Shown one piece after another: positions 13,501 to 26,555 of a stretch of DNA of 64,000 nucleotides. The notes beneath the pieces are model-generated. The model was not told the DNA's origin. It made no database searches and saw nothing but the letters and a program-made list of their open reading frames with translations. A program made the translations under genes and the position numbers. Each line of letters begins with the position of its first letter. The stretch's first letter is position 1. The stretch spans positions 123,252 to 187,251 of the forward strand of contig RQTK01000163.1 in the NCBI GenBank assembly GCA_003991915.1. The letters run 5' to 3'. Origin of the DNA: Elysia chlorotica (taxonomy: Eukaryota; Mollusca; Gastropoda; Plakobranchidae).

Positions 13501-14651
13501 TCTTTGATTTAAATTGAGACGTAGGAAAAAAAATTAAAAAAAACACCACATGCTAATTACCACTTAATCGATGTAACACACCGTACATAATAATTAGAGG
13601 GACGGTTAGAATTATGAAAATGGTCCCTTAAAAAATGTAATATTTGATAAAGTAACTTTTGTTTATAATTAATGTGATGTTTTACCATGTGCCTGCAACA
13701 TTTTTGTGGCACATATCATGCTTGTAAATGACTGCGTTTGTCAACACTACAAAATTTTGTGTCAAAAATTTTTGTTCACCTTGTCATTTGTGTTCATTTT
13801 TTGCTTCCCAGCACTGGTAAGCCTATGATTTTTTAATGTTGTTATTCATTTTTTAAATTATCATTTTAGATTTTTATAAAAAATAAAATAAAAGTGATCC
13901 TCTTTATTTGCCAATTATTTTATACTTTAAAGTCTGTTTTTCTGTTGCTCAAAATTTACTTGCTATTTTCTGTTTAAACCCATTCGGCTGTAGAAGACAA
14001 GGTTCTGACATGTCAAACCGCCCAGGAAGCGGGCAGTCTCGTACTGCTTGGGATGATGGCTATGGTGATGGCATTAGAAACGATCCTGACTTAGGGATGG
14101 ATGATGATGTAAGACATATTTTGATTAAATTCATTACATTTTTCATATGCTTGTGAAATTTGAAATCAAACCCTGTCAATAAATTTAGTCTCATTATCAA
14201 GTATTCGTTAGCCATTCTTTATTGTTTCCTTTTTGTTTAAAACAATAATGTTATAATCTAAACATCTTCTCTAATTTTCTGGGTTTATTTAAGTAATATT
14301 TGGTCTGAGCAAGCTGAGCTGTCTCTTAGTTAAGCATCTTTTAAGTTTCAATAAATTCCTATCAAACTCCTATTCCTATGACAATAGACTTAGTCGGTAA
14401 CATTATACTGACACTAACCCAAACTGTAGGGAGCAAAGTGGCTCGAGGAGGATTTGGACTCCTAATCCTTCGACATCTTTGACAAACACTTTTAGCCCAG
14501 CGTCACATAATCATCATATTTAGTAATTCAATTTTAACATTATTTATGTAGGGTCAGAATGAGTGCAGAAGTTAAGGAATGCATAATATTAATACATCGT
14601 AAATATATATATATATATATTGAAATATTGTCCTGACGTGATTTAGGTTCA
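10520..14651. repeat. Unit 2 of the 4.1-kb tandem duplication
   Basis: Second copy of 6380-10453. It contains the exon 1 copy adjacent to the rest of PKD2 paralog A (14010-14108) and a second LINE RNase H relic. Relative to unit 1 it has extra bases near 12270-12420 and 13260-13275 and lacks others, which gives the lengths 4132 and 4074. An (AT)n run sits near the right end of both units (about 10402 and 14604). Confidence 0.93.
11902..13035 (+). mobile_element. Decayed non-LTR retrotransposon RNase H, copy in unit 2
   Basis: Same two-part relic as in unit 1: ADGS and FEAEAK in the first part, then DIVIFSDAI and, after about 130 bases, WIPGHITIFGNYRAERLAK at about 12940-12990. This copy reads slightly better in its last motif than unit 1. 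It was duplicated together with PKD2 exon 1, so the insertion predates the duplication. Confidence 0.6.
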
Positions 14652-17600
14652 ATTTGCAAAGCACCTATGTTATGTATTTTGTATAACTAACCTCCTTACT
14701 TCATATTTCACATCTCCTCAAGGTTTACATGGCAGGTGGCAGCCGAAGCGCCAAGTCGTCATCAAGCCAAATGGCAACGAGCTCCACAGCTGAGCTGAAA
14801 AAATCAAATGGAAATAAGGGTGGTGGTGTTTTTGGTTTCTGTCTCCGTGGTGTACGGTGTAAGTATATACCCCAGGAATTTGTCAGAAAGTTGTACTTGT
14901 GTTATAAAAATTCAAAGTGGTTCAAAAAGAGTACAATGATATTGGTGCATGTAATGTTATAAGCTAAATTTATCAATGTTTGACACTTTAGGCACCGGAA
15001 ATAAACAAAGAGATAATTATTGGCAACTGTGTCTTGATTTGGTATGTATTTATTATTTACATTGAATTAGATAAAATCACCCCATATATCACGATTCAAA
15101 TATGCAGTTTAATATGCCCAAAAGTAAAGATGAAACTGCTCTATTTAAATAAAAAGAGACATGAGAGTACTTTTCACATAGTTTGTGGATTCTGAGAACT
15201 TGAATTGAACACAGTCTCTTAAAATATTTTTGGAATGAAGAAAAAATCTTGAACTTTCCAGGTGTTCCAAATTTAAAAAAAATGGAGTAGAATAAAACAA
15301 ATTGTTTAATATGCAAAGAGTCATGGGGATTTCTCTTCTCATTAAGATTTTCTTCAAACTATTCAACATCTCTTTGCAAATTTAGAAATAAAATTATAAA
15401 TCGACAGCTCTGTGGGCTACTCGCCAAACAGAGGAAACTACTTCAAACAGAGAGCTGTATGTCAAGACTACCTTGAGGGAACTGATCATCTACATTGTTT
15501 TCCTGGTTGTCCTTTGTATCAGTGAGTGAACTGTAATTTATGCATAGTGTAGAAACAGAAAATAAACTTGTTGACTTAATACTTCTCTTACACATATATA
15601 TTTTTTACTGGCGCCTACTTGCATATCTTTTTGTATTAATTTTTTCTCAGTTAAATGTTACATACAGAGATATACAGAGATATATAGGCCTATACTTATA
15701 ATTCTTCATTTTATTTCCTCCTTCATTATCTGTTCAGTGACTTTTGTAAGATCGTAGTTCGTCAGTTAAAAGAAGTTATTGTTTTCTGCAAGGGCGAGTG
15801 AACTGCTAAAATATTTAAATGAGCATTTTTCACTCTTCAGTCACCTTTGGCATGACATCAACAACCATGTACTACTACACCAAGGTGATGAGTGACCTCT
15901 TTTTGGACTCCACTAATGACAAAGGAGGCACCTTTCGTACTCTGACCAGCGTTGAGGACTTCTGGCGTGTAAGACCTCACTTTTCTATTCAGAAATAATA
16001 AATATATATAACTATTAGCTTGTTTCCTTGTTATTGAAAGTGATTGGTTTTATTTCCGATAACATTTTTTTCCTTTTCAATTGTGCCCGGTATACCTTCT
16101 TGTGAGGGAAAAAAGAATAAGTAAAACTATCATAGTATGTATTAAAGAAACGTCGTTTTGTTCAAGAAAAAATTGATTCATTTTCTTTTTACTTTACGAC
16201 AACCAAGTTTACCCAATTTAACTTACAATTATTATTTCAAAATTTTTGTTGCTCCAACTGAATTTTTATTAAGTTAATTTTTGGACATGAGAAATAGAAA
16301 AGATATTGCACAATGAAGCCCAGCTAATAGAAATCTAATCAGCACATTATTTATATAAATATACATCATAATTTAATTACTTTTAAGCTCAACAAGGTAA
16401 TTCATATTTCTCTCTAGTACACCAAGGGACCCCTTGTGAATGGGCTCTACTGGGAGAAATGGTACAATGATCAGAACATGTCCAAGCCAGACATGGGCTA
16501 CATTTACTACGAAAACAAGCTTCTGGGTGTCCCAAGGATCAGACAACTGCGAGTCCACAGCAACTCCTGCAAGGTATTCACACTGGAGTGACAACGCTTC
16601 GAGTAATAGTGAAAGAATAATATTATTAAATAGTATATTTGTAAACTTTCAAAATATTAATTGAAGAGTTATTTAACGCAACACAGTAATTTATCTCTAT
16701 CATCAATTTATGGTTATCTTCATAATTGAATGTATTTTTATAATTTGATTATTTCTAACATCTTTTTTATATCTACACATTAGTAAAAAAAATTATTTTG
16801 TTTTTATTATTTTTCAGTTTAGCACAATTGGTTCTATAAATGTGTATAAAATTGGATACTTGAGGCATTCTAGGCATTTTAATTTGAGAATCAAGGTTGG
16901 TAAAAAAAAAATAAGGAAAAAATACACTGGCTTACTGCCTATAAACAGGCGAAATACTTACAAAAAGGATCAATTCAAATGGTACGTAAAATGGAACGCT
17001 CGACGAAATATTCATCAGCTCCAACAACTTCATTGTGAAATTTCAGGTTCATGAAGACTTTGAGAACTTTATCTCAGAGTGCTATGATTCTTATGCTGAG
17101 AGCATTGAGGACACTAAACCATTTGGAGAGTACCTGAATGAACCTGCCAACACTGCGTAAGTTTTTATTGTTGTTGCTAATTTCAATAATTTTTCATTTT
17201 TCATTCAGATTTTACTTTGATCATTAGTCTGAGAATATGGGACCAACCTATTTGTCCACAAATTTAGGTAGGCCTACATGTATCAAGTGATCAAGACATC
17301 AGATTTAAGATACAAGTGATAACCTCTCTAAGAAGCTTTTCAATAAATTTTTTGCTTGCTTTTACCCAGTTCAATGACACTGTGCTTTTTATTGGTATTT
17401 ACTAAAAGCTTCAAAGAATGTACGCTAAGATAATATGATCGAATATGGCTTATCTTATTTCAAACTATTCACATATATGGGTGATTATAAAATAATTTTT
17501 TTTACAGGTGGTTTTACTATTCAGAAAGTGATTTAGGTGGGTCCTCACACTGGGGTGAGTTGAACACCTATAGCGGAGCTGGAAGCTACAAAGATCTGAA

Positions 17601-18378
17601 TAGTACAAAGGCGGCATCCTTAGAAACTATAGACCACTTGTTTGACAAATTGTGGGTAACGAGAGGCACAAGGGCAGTATTCATAGACTTCTCTGTGTAC
17701 AATGCAAACATCAATCTCTTCTGTGTGATCAGGTAAGCTTAAGTAGAGTATATTCTCGTTACTCAAGCTATTACTATAAATCTACTATTCCTTCCAGTTT
17801 TTCTTTCCTCTTCTATCTTCCGTATTGTCCATCAGCTGTTGAAAGTGTTCACTATTATCTGCAATTATTCAGTGTCATCAGCATATCTCAAGTTGTTCAT
17901 ATCTTTCAAGATAGGTGTACCTGCAAAATTTTCCCCTCAATATATTGTGGTCGTTCCTGTGTTCTGCAAAAAGTTAGATCTATTTTAGTTTTATATACAT
18001 GTGTTCCTCCTATCTATCCAAAATTTTCTCTTTTTATTATAATGTCACAGCTCTTTTATTTCAATCGACCTGTAAAGATATGCATAATTTTCTTTTCTGA
18101 GATCTCTTTAAAGTTTTCTACATCATCTGCCAACTGATTCTCTGGTAAAGTTTTATAAATATCGCTATATCTTTTCCAAAGGTTACTTGTGGAGTTTCCT
18201 GCCACTGGAGGAGCAATCCCATCCTGGACTTTCCGCACAGTGAAACTGATTCGCTATGTCACCGTCATGGACTACTTTGTGTTGGCCTGTGAGATAATTT
18301 TCTGTATCTTCCTCTTGTACTACACGGTGGAAGAGGTGTTGGAGGTAATTTTTCTGCTTTACCTGTATACCTGCTATG

Positions 18379-18432
<54 letters not shown>

Positions 18433-21400
18433 TCTCTCTCCCTCTTCCCTCTCTCATTTAAGCCAAATACTTTTTTACGTTAGAGCAGATTTTGTTTAAA
18501 TTTTCTTGCATACAATTGTTGTCTCTTTTCTTGTTATTGTAATTCATTAAAAAAAATAAAAATTAATTTTGTTCTTGCTTCAACAGATCAAGAAACTGAA
18601 ACTGTCCTATTTCAAAGGCTTCTGGAACATCTTGGATATCTTAGTGATCATCATCTCTTTTGTGTGTGTTGGATTCAACATTTATAGAACAATAGAGGTA
18701 AACATTGAAAATAGATGGAAATATCCTTTGAACGCTTTTATAATATTTTGTCAGAAAAGAGTATTGATTTCATTACAGACCCTCTCTTTGTATTAGTAAG
18801 AATAATATGAGTTCCATTATCTTGGATGACTTGTTCAAACTATATAACTCTGAATAGAGGAGCCCCACAGGGATACTACTATCACCAACATTGTTCGCCA
18901 TATTCACTAACTAGTACAGATGTCACCACAACAGTACACAGCTTATTGAATTTGCAGATGACTCTGTCGTTCCTTATGGTGGTTGACTGGGTTATGCAAA
19001 AGTCAACAACAGACCAAAGGAAGGGTATCCAGTGGACCTTCATGTGGCAGCTGGAGGATCTCGACTTTGCAGACGATATCAGCCTTCTCTCATAAAGAAA
19101 ACAAGATGCACAAGAGAGACTATATAGTGTGTCAGAAGAATCCAGAATGGACCTAGCAGAAAAACTGAGGCCATACAAATTAATAACAGACAGGCAGACC
19201 CACTGCAGCTGCATCAGAAAAACATAAAAGAAATTGTTTATCTTGGCAGTGTTGTTAGTAAAGACGGAGGTACAGATGAGGACATCAGATGCCAAACCAA
19301 TAATTATTAGGCCCGATACACTTTCAATATCCTAAGATAAATCTGAATGCCTACAGCCCTGATGGTACGAAACAAGATCCTGATCTTCAATACCAACGTG
19401 AAGACGGTCTTACTCTATGTGCTCAGAGTCAGAAACATGGTGCGTTGCCTAGACCAACAGCCATAAACTGCAATCATTCACCAACAGATGCCTCGGAAAC
19501 ATCCTCAACATTAGGTGGCCTGAAGTTATCTCGAACTGTGGGACAGAACGAAGCAAACCCACATCAAGACAGAGATCAGAAAGCGCAAATGGGGCTGGAT
19601 AGGCAACACACTTCGAAAACCTGCAACAACATCACAAAACAAGCCCTGGAGTGGAACCCCCAAGGTAAACTCAAGATTGGACATCTGAAGCAGACTTGGC
19701 AGCGAAGCACTGATGCTAAGATAAAAGACGCTGGTAGTACATGTGCTGAACTGAAGAGCCCAGAACAAATTTCCAAACATTAATATACTTATTTTCTGTG
19801 TTATTTAGGTTGACAACAAACTGACAAAACTCCTGGAGGATCCTACTGTGTATGCAGACTTTGAAAGGCTCAGCTACTGGGAAACTAGGTTCAGCAATGC
19901 CATCGCTATTGCTGTCTTCATGGCTTGGATCAAGGTATATTATACACTAATTGATTTAAAAAGCGTTAGAACATTAAAGTAAATACTCTGATCATACACA
20001 TGGCATTTATACATGTAATAATTTTCAATAATAGTATTTTTTTATCCAGAATTTTCTATCAAATACTTTCTTCAGTGCACCTCAAGTACTTTTAATGTCT
20101 TGCAGTTGTGATCTCCTTTAAAAAAATGGGGAGCAGTATTCTAAATATGATTCTTGCTGACTTTCTCTTAAAATCTGATCACTACATAAGGAACTTTTGA
20201 ACTGAGCTAGTTTTATGGAGCTCTGCTATGGTTAACAATTTAAAATTTTTCTTTAAATACATTACAAGATATCCAGTAGCTTTTGTGGTTTGTAGAAACA
20301 GAAAGCTAATAAAAAAAAAGATGTCAATCACGTCTTAGACATAATTTATAAAACTAAAAGGTATAGAAAAATTTACCTCACCAGCTTGTTACACAAAACA
20401 ACAAATAACATATAGTGCTAAGAAATTTAGCTCTGTTATTGAACCTTAGGGAAAGGCTTTCTGCATGGTCTGAGACTAATCAAAACATGAACAGTTCAAG
20501 TGTGGAGACAGTACGAAAATATTAACAAAAAACAACAAAAACCAACAAGCAAACAACTTTGCATGTCCGAAAAAATTTTGAAAATGCTTGTTATGTCTAT
20601 GATTTTTCTTTGTTTTTAAAACTATATTTCATGTCTTGTTTACGAACTCCGTATAACATGATGCTTTTGTGTATTTCACAGTTCATATAATTAGAAAACT
20701 ATTTTTTACATGTAAATTAGCGTCACAATAAATTTCTGCCAGTTTTTTTAAAGAGAATGTTGAAGGAATCCAATTTGTGGTAGTAACACTGACAGTTTCA
20801 GATTTTTATCTCATTAAATCATTTTTCTCTTTGATACCAGATCTTCAAATACATCAGCTTCAACAAGACAATGACCCAGCTGTCCTCCACCCTAGGCAGA
20901 TGTGCCAAGGATTTGGCTGGCTTCTTCGTCATGTTTATCATCATTTTCTTGGCTTTCACTCAGCTGGGCTACCTGCTCTTTGGAACTCAGGTCAAAGACT
21001 TCAGCAGCTTTGAGAATGCTTTGTAAGTTGTTTAACATTATTGGCTTGAATCTGGTAAAAATTTAATTTTTTGGCATATGGAGCTAAAGTTAGATTGGTT
21101 TTTTTTTTACTTCCAGTTTTCATTAGTTCTTCAAATTAAATTTACAATATTTATACTCTAATTTTTGACAGTTCTTATCTTTTAAATTTGCAACATATAA
21201 CTTATAATTTAAATTTATTTTTCACTTATCACTTGTATTTTTTTTATGATGATAGTTGATACTTAAACAACATTTTTTTTTTTAATTAAAAAAAAATCAA
21301 ACGGGTAAATATTGTTTCATTATTCAATTTTGTTTAATTCTCTACAATTTTGCTAATGAAATTTTCTAAAATCTCAATATTGTGTCATATTTTTTATGAA

Positions 21401-24400
21401 TCCATAAGTGTCAAATACGAAAATGTATTTGCACTTTGAAGAGCTCTAAAAAATCGTTTAACCTTTTTTTTTAATTAGAAAAAAAATGACATATTGCAAA
21501 TATTATTAAAAGACTGAGCTTCTTGATATATGGATGAAGAGCCTAAAATTTTTTTATATTGTGTGTATGTAAAAAAATCAGCTTCACTCTATTCCGGATC
21601 ATCTTGGGTGACTTTGACTTCCATCAACTGGAGCAAGCCAACCGCATCCTGGGTCCCATCTTCTTCATGCTGTTTGTCTTCTTTGTCTTCTTCGTGCTCA
21701 TCAACATGTTCTTGGCCATCATCAACGACACCTACTCTGAGGTCAAGTCGGACATGGCCAATGCTAAGAATGAGTTTGAAATTGCTGACTACTTCAAGAA
21801 GGTAAGATTTGCATTGATGTTGAATATAAGGTAGGCCTACTATTAAAAATTTTTTCTATTAAATAAATGCATTCCAGATTAACAATGTAATGACCTCGGC
21901 CAGCATTATGATATAAAACTATCTAAAAACAAATATCTCTGTAATAAAAATTTGCAAACGGAAATGAAAATTGCTCTTGGTTTATTTCTTTCATTGAGTA
22001 ATATAATACACAAATCAATTTTTCACCTTGATAGTAGTTAGTTTTAATCTAAATTAGGTATTTAAAAATAAATCTAAATAAGGTATTTAAAATTTGAGTT
22101 TATATTTTAGGGCTACTCGAAGATGCTGGACAAACTGAACTTCAAACGGGACAAGATTGTGGACATCCAGTCTGCCCTGAAGAGTGCGGACATCAACCAG
22201 GACCAGAGAGTGGACTTTGACGAATGGCGCCAAGATCTCAAATCGTACTTAAATTCTTCAATTACTCATAAACTATAAATAACCTTTATTCCTTTGTTTG
22301 TTTATTATTTAAAGTGCACAAATGAAAGTTTTGATTTTTTGTAAGTGTTCCTTGGTTATGATAAATCCTGTAAAACATAATTACCGGTACATAGACAATG
22401 TATGATAGTGTTCTTCAATTTAATATTGTTTGGTGCTATGAAAATAAACGCAAAAGTCTTAAAGATACCAAAAAACCTTTTTCACCAGTTATTATTATAA
22501 AAAAAGTAAGTCAAATGCTTATATACCGATCCATAGAATTCATTACCATAAAAGACAAAGTTAAATTTTCTAGTATTACTCCAAGCAAAAGTTATTTTTA
22601 CAATGTTTTAAATTTCAGACGTGGCTATGCTGACTGTGAAATTGAGGCTGTCTTTGCAAGGTACGATGTTGATGGAGACAGAGTTCTGGATGCAGAGGAG
22701 CAAAAGAAAATGTTTGCAGATCTTCAAGAGCAAAAGGTAATTATTTCATGCATCCAGCAGCTATAACCGTTAAATCAAAATCATAAAACGCAAACATTTC
22801 TTGCAGGTTCTGATGCCGAGTCCAAATTTAATCATAATAATAATATTGCATATGTATTGACCCTCTCATTTTTTCCAAATAAGAATAATTTGACCAGCTG
22901 GCATAGTTGAAAGATAGCCAACATTTTATTGCTCTTTATTTAACTTCAATATTTCCTCACTATGAAGATTTAACAGCATTGATATTAAATGAATGTTTTT
23001 TAAAAAAGTGTGATGTCAGCATTCTTTGGGACTGATACATGGAGGCTTTATTATATTTTTACATCTTTTCTCTTCCAGTTGGCGCTTAATAAGGAGTATG
23101 ATGACATAGGTGGAAAGGGACGTCACTCAAGTAGCCGCCTCAGTTCAAACGGAGACAGTGGAGATGATAGTGATGATGATGAGAACGGCACAAAATCTCG
23201 CTCTGGTCGCGCAGCAAATGGTGTTTCATATGAAGAGTTTACAGTACTTTCCAGACGAGTTGATAGAATGGAGCACTCTATTGGAAGCATAGTGTCTAAA
23301 ATTGACGCAGTTTTAGTAAAACTAGAGGCAATGGAGAAAGCCAAATTAAAGCGGCGAGAAACCATGGGCAAAATATTAGACAGCATCACAGAGGTAAACT
23401 TCCTGAAATTCAATAAGTACTATTTAAAAAAATGTGTAACCGTGTTTAAGTCTCGTATATTAAAATTTGTTTTGAGTCCAACCTACTTTTGGTGGAATCA
23501 TTGTGTTGGCTCTAAATGACATTAAAATCTATATATATGCTAAGCATACTACATTATTCAAACTTTTAACTTAAGTTAAACCCAGATTGATAATTAAACA
23601 AATTTCTTAACTACAAGTTCACATATTTAGTAAAGGTGTTTTGTTATTATTTTTACCAGCTACACGCCAAAGTTTGAATACTTTGATAATCTTACTTTTT
23701 GTTTTCCTCAAGTCTGACGGCACAAGTGATGAAATAAAACGTGAGCAGATGGAGAAACTAGTCAGAGAGGAATTAGAGAGATGGGACTCTGAGACTTCAG
23801 TGGGGGCTAACAGTGCTCGAGGCCCAAGTCCTGGAGGTGCCAGTGGTCAAAGTGGCTTACGGTCTCGTTCAAGAGCAGAGACGGCCCAAAATGGGGTAAG
23901 CAAAATGCTTTTTTAGCTTTGATTCCAATGTTTAGTGATGCAGAAATATTAAAAAGTATGTGAAACACTCACATATTATATGTGCCTATGCAAATCTTGC
24001 CCTGCTTCCGCTTTAACTTCAGTTTGTCTGAAATATGTATTAAGTGTCCCATTATGCTTATTGTCCTTTTTTATGTTCATCATAATTTTATAGTGTTTAA
24101 TTTTTAAAAATATACTAAAAAAAACAACAACTCCATATAAAAATGTGGAAAATACAATAGAGGCCTACTTATTTTAACTGAGAATAATTATGCAACATTT
24201 TCAAATTATTTTAGACTGTAACTGTTCTACCCGAAATTCAAATAGGTTTCTGGCTAATATTTTATTTCATTTCATGGGACGGAGGGATTATTATTCAATT
24301 GGTTGTTATGATGTTGAATGTTTAAAAGTAGTTTGATTTGAGCAGATGCATGTTTAATATGGCTAACAGCTCTAATATTGGCATTGTTATCAAAATGAAA

Positions 24401-26555
24401 TAAAATAAAAGAAAGCAGAATAAGCTATAAAAATTCAATATTTGTTTATAGAGACCTTTCAATCTTCGTTGCCTGAATTTTTTTTCTCTTTTGAATTGCT
24501 GTCTTTATTAATCATTTTTTCTGGCATTTGTGTTTACCTTTCAGTCCTCTGATGTATAAAAGGTAAAGCATGGGGTTGACCCCTTAATTTATACAGTTTT
24601 AAAAATGTCTTCAACACATTTAATTTTGTTTGGCTCACACAAAAACTGTATATAAAATGAACCCCTCCCCCCAAAAAAACAAAACAAAACAACAAAAAAC
24701 AAAAAACAAAAACAACAACAAACAAAACAAATAAAAATAAAACATAAAAAAACAACAAAAAAAAACTCAAAAACATAAACAAGATTTTTATCTTTAATTG
24801 TGAATTCATAAACTAATTATGTCAGATTAAATGAAATTTATGAAAAACGCTGCTGCTTATCCTTTGTAATCTGTATACATGTACAAGGCTCATAGTCATT
24901 TATTTAATTTTAGTTTTTCAAATTTTTTACAACTTTCATTTTTTTCTGAGTCATATAAAATGTGAAAACATTGTTGCTTTTAAATTACTTGGATAATTTT
25001 GCAGCTCTTGTGTTTTAATTATCCCTGTTGGTAATTGGTTTTTATTGCATGTTTTAGTAGCACTTCTTTTGCATAGTAACACTTTCCTATCAAGAAAAAC
25101 ATGCTAAACCTCTTACTAAATCTTCTTTTGAATAAAAATATTTTTAAACAGTTGGTAACTCTTTAAATGACCACAATGCAGTAAACATAAAAAAAATTAA
25201 AGTATTTATTTCTCTTTAATAGTGTCAATCATAAATCTTTTTGGAAAACTTGAGAATTTATATTAGATTGACAGCCTGAAACCCACAGAGAGGTTGGTTT
25301 TGGACCATATTTAAGCAAAAGTGGTACATGTTTGTATACATTTCTACACATGACTGTTATTGTTAAGTATATTAAAAGCTGCAAATTAAAATTTCAAGAA
25401 GCAGTAAATTAACACACGTAAAATGGTAATTGAAGATAGCCATCAAAGTCTAATGAATATAATGCTGTCAAGGCAAGGTCTAATGCTTTTCACAAATTAA
25501 AAGTCATGAGACCTGCATTCTCTAGGCCTAGCAGAAGAAAAGGAAACAAGACAATATAATTTATAATATCCATTTCTGCTTTGGTTTGTACAAAACTCAC
25601 TCTGACTAAAATGAAATAAGGTGAGTTGAAATTAATAAAGATCTCTATTTTAGAAACAGGTTGAAATTGTGCATATATATATAGCTTCAGTTATTTTCTT
25701 TACCTTGTCTTTGTTAAAAAAATGTGAGCTAGAAAGAGATTTAAACACATCTTTTCTGTTTCTTTCTTCAGAATTTATTAATAATTTTTCTTTTCCGTAT
25801 TTAAATTGGGAATGTTGATCTCAATGACAAAGAGGATAATACTTGAATAATCAACCTGTCAACCAGAAAACAAAACATTCACGTGGAGTATTTCTGTCTT
25901 ATATAAACCATTGTCTTTCTCCTAAGATTTATTTTTTTCACATATTTCATAATGCCTCATTTTGTGAATTCCGGTTTAATTTTTCGCCATTGAACGAATA
26001 AGATACAGCGAAACCCTCATGATTCAAATTGTCAAATAAAATTCAAAGATAATCTTAAACTCAGAAAACCTTTTTTGTTGTTGATGCAAAGGGTTAAATA
26101 TTTAATAAAATGTTTCTTAGACTGTGTGTGTAGTAGCAATAGTAATAATATGCATGATTTTAGGCCTATTCCTTGTGTGCATACTATTTTGGGGAATTTA
26201 GAAAAAAATTTGAAAAGATAATAGCTTTGGTACCGTATTTATTATATTGGAATTGGAAGATGTGATAGCACAGTTGCGTAGAAACATGCACAACATGTGT
26301 GCGGGTGTGTGGAAAAGGTTACCATGATTCCTTCTTCCAAATAAAATGTACACAAAGTACACAATTTACAAGAAATTAAGAAGTCTGTACACCTAGTTCT
26401 TTGATTTCAAATGAAGTCGATCTAAAGTATGTGCTATGATTTTCTATCAATTAGCTATGTGCAATACATTTCTATCTCTAATCTAAACTACTTGCGATAT
26501 ATGATTTATCATTTCTCAGGATCTGGACGACAGTCAGATGACCTCTACACTATAG
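14010..26555 (+). CDS. PKD2: Polycystin-2-like cation channel, paralog A (17 exons, 851 aa)
   Basis: Exons: 14010-14108, 14723-14858, 15408-15521, 15841-15968, 16418-16573, 17047-17156, 17508-17732, 18182-18344, 18587-18697, 19809-19934, 20841-21022, 21582-21801, 22111-22244, 22619-22736, 23079-23393, 23713-23895, 26520-26555. This is a TRPP2 non-selective, Ca-permeable channel, in this family a tetramer of cilium and ER membranes. Visible parts: S1 about 104-120; polycystin/TOP domain about 118-325 with Cys210/Cys223 spaced like the human disulfide; S2 354-373; S3 389-410; S4 443-458 with two lysines (WIKIFK); S5 482-505; filter LGD 525-527; S6 about 540-562 ([14 protein letters not shown]); EF-hand loops 617-628 and 651-662; acidic Ser-rich linker; coiled coil about 721-779. 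No RVxP ciliary motif near the N-terminus. ATG 14010 is the only start that keeps frame with exon 2. Human PKD2 is longer (968 aa), mainly at the N-terminus. Confidence 0.93.
17760..18060 (-). mobile_element. LINE reverse transcriptase fragment in intron 7 of paralog A
   Basis: Read on the minus strand, about 17860-17905 gives NNLRYADDT, the catalytic motif of non-LTR reverse transcriptases, followed by a charged stretch after a stop. The + strand of this motif (GCATATCTCAAGTTGTT) is shared with the LINE near 48590. Frames are broken and only about 300 bases remain. Paralog B has no matching sequence in its intron 7. Confidence 0.6.
18384..18430. repeat. (TC)n microsatellite in intron 8 of paralog A
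   Basis: Nearly pure CT dinucleotide about 40 bases after the exon 8 donor. Paralog B has a longer (CT)n at the matching place (39444-39512), so the tract predates the A/B duplication. Confidence 0.9.
18830..19785 (+). mobile_element. 3' part of a LINE (RT palm and C-terminal region) in intron 9 of paralog A
   Basis: The stretch reads NRGAPQG, an RT motif before the active site, then [14 protein letters not shown] at about 19050-19095, the catalytic FADD motif. Further on, in shifted frames, it gives the characteristic tail of this LINE class, with [20 protein letters not shown] and KDAG at about 19650-19740. Several stops and frame shifts show it is inactive. The matching intron of paralog B lacks it, so it arrived after the A/B split. 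Confidence 0.78.
21582..21801 (+). CDS. PKD2: Pore and S6 exon of paralog A
   Basis: Exon 12 of paralog A, listed separately because of its unusual similarity to paralog C. It encodes the pore helix and filter ([11 protein letters not shown]), S6 (a Phe-rich helix ending NMFLAIIND) and the start of the cytoplasmic tail (TYSEVKSDM). The first 177 bases differ from the exon at 63326 by about eight substitutions; the last 43 bases are clearly diverged. Confidence 0.9.
22245..22278 (+). other. Conserved read-through end after the EF-hand 1 exon (paralog A)
   Basis: The exon 13 donor is weak (C followed by GTACTT). Without splicing, the frame adds a short tail ([11 protein letters not shown], counting the Ser codon that spans the junction) and stops at TAA 22276-22278. 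The same tail and stop occur in paralog B (42167-42200) with one silent difference. The product would keep the channel core and EF-hand 1 and lose EF-hand 2 and the coiled coil. No transcript evidence is available here. Confidence 0.45.

Noticed and set aside
16842..17054. Lys-rich open frame before exon 6 of paralog A
   Set aside because: Paralog B has the related intronic sequence with stops and indels, so the frame is not maintained.
21530..21805. Ser/Thr-rich second frame over the pore exon, repeated at 41594 and 63358
   Set aside because: Out-of-frame shadow of PKD2 exon 12; conserved only because the exon is conserved.
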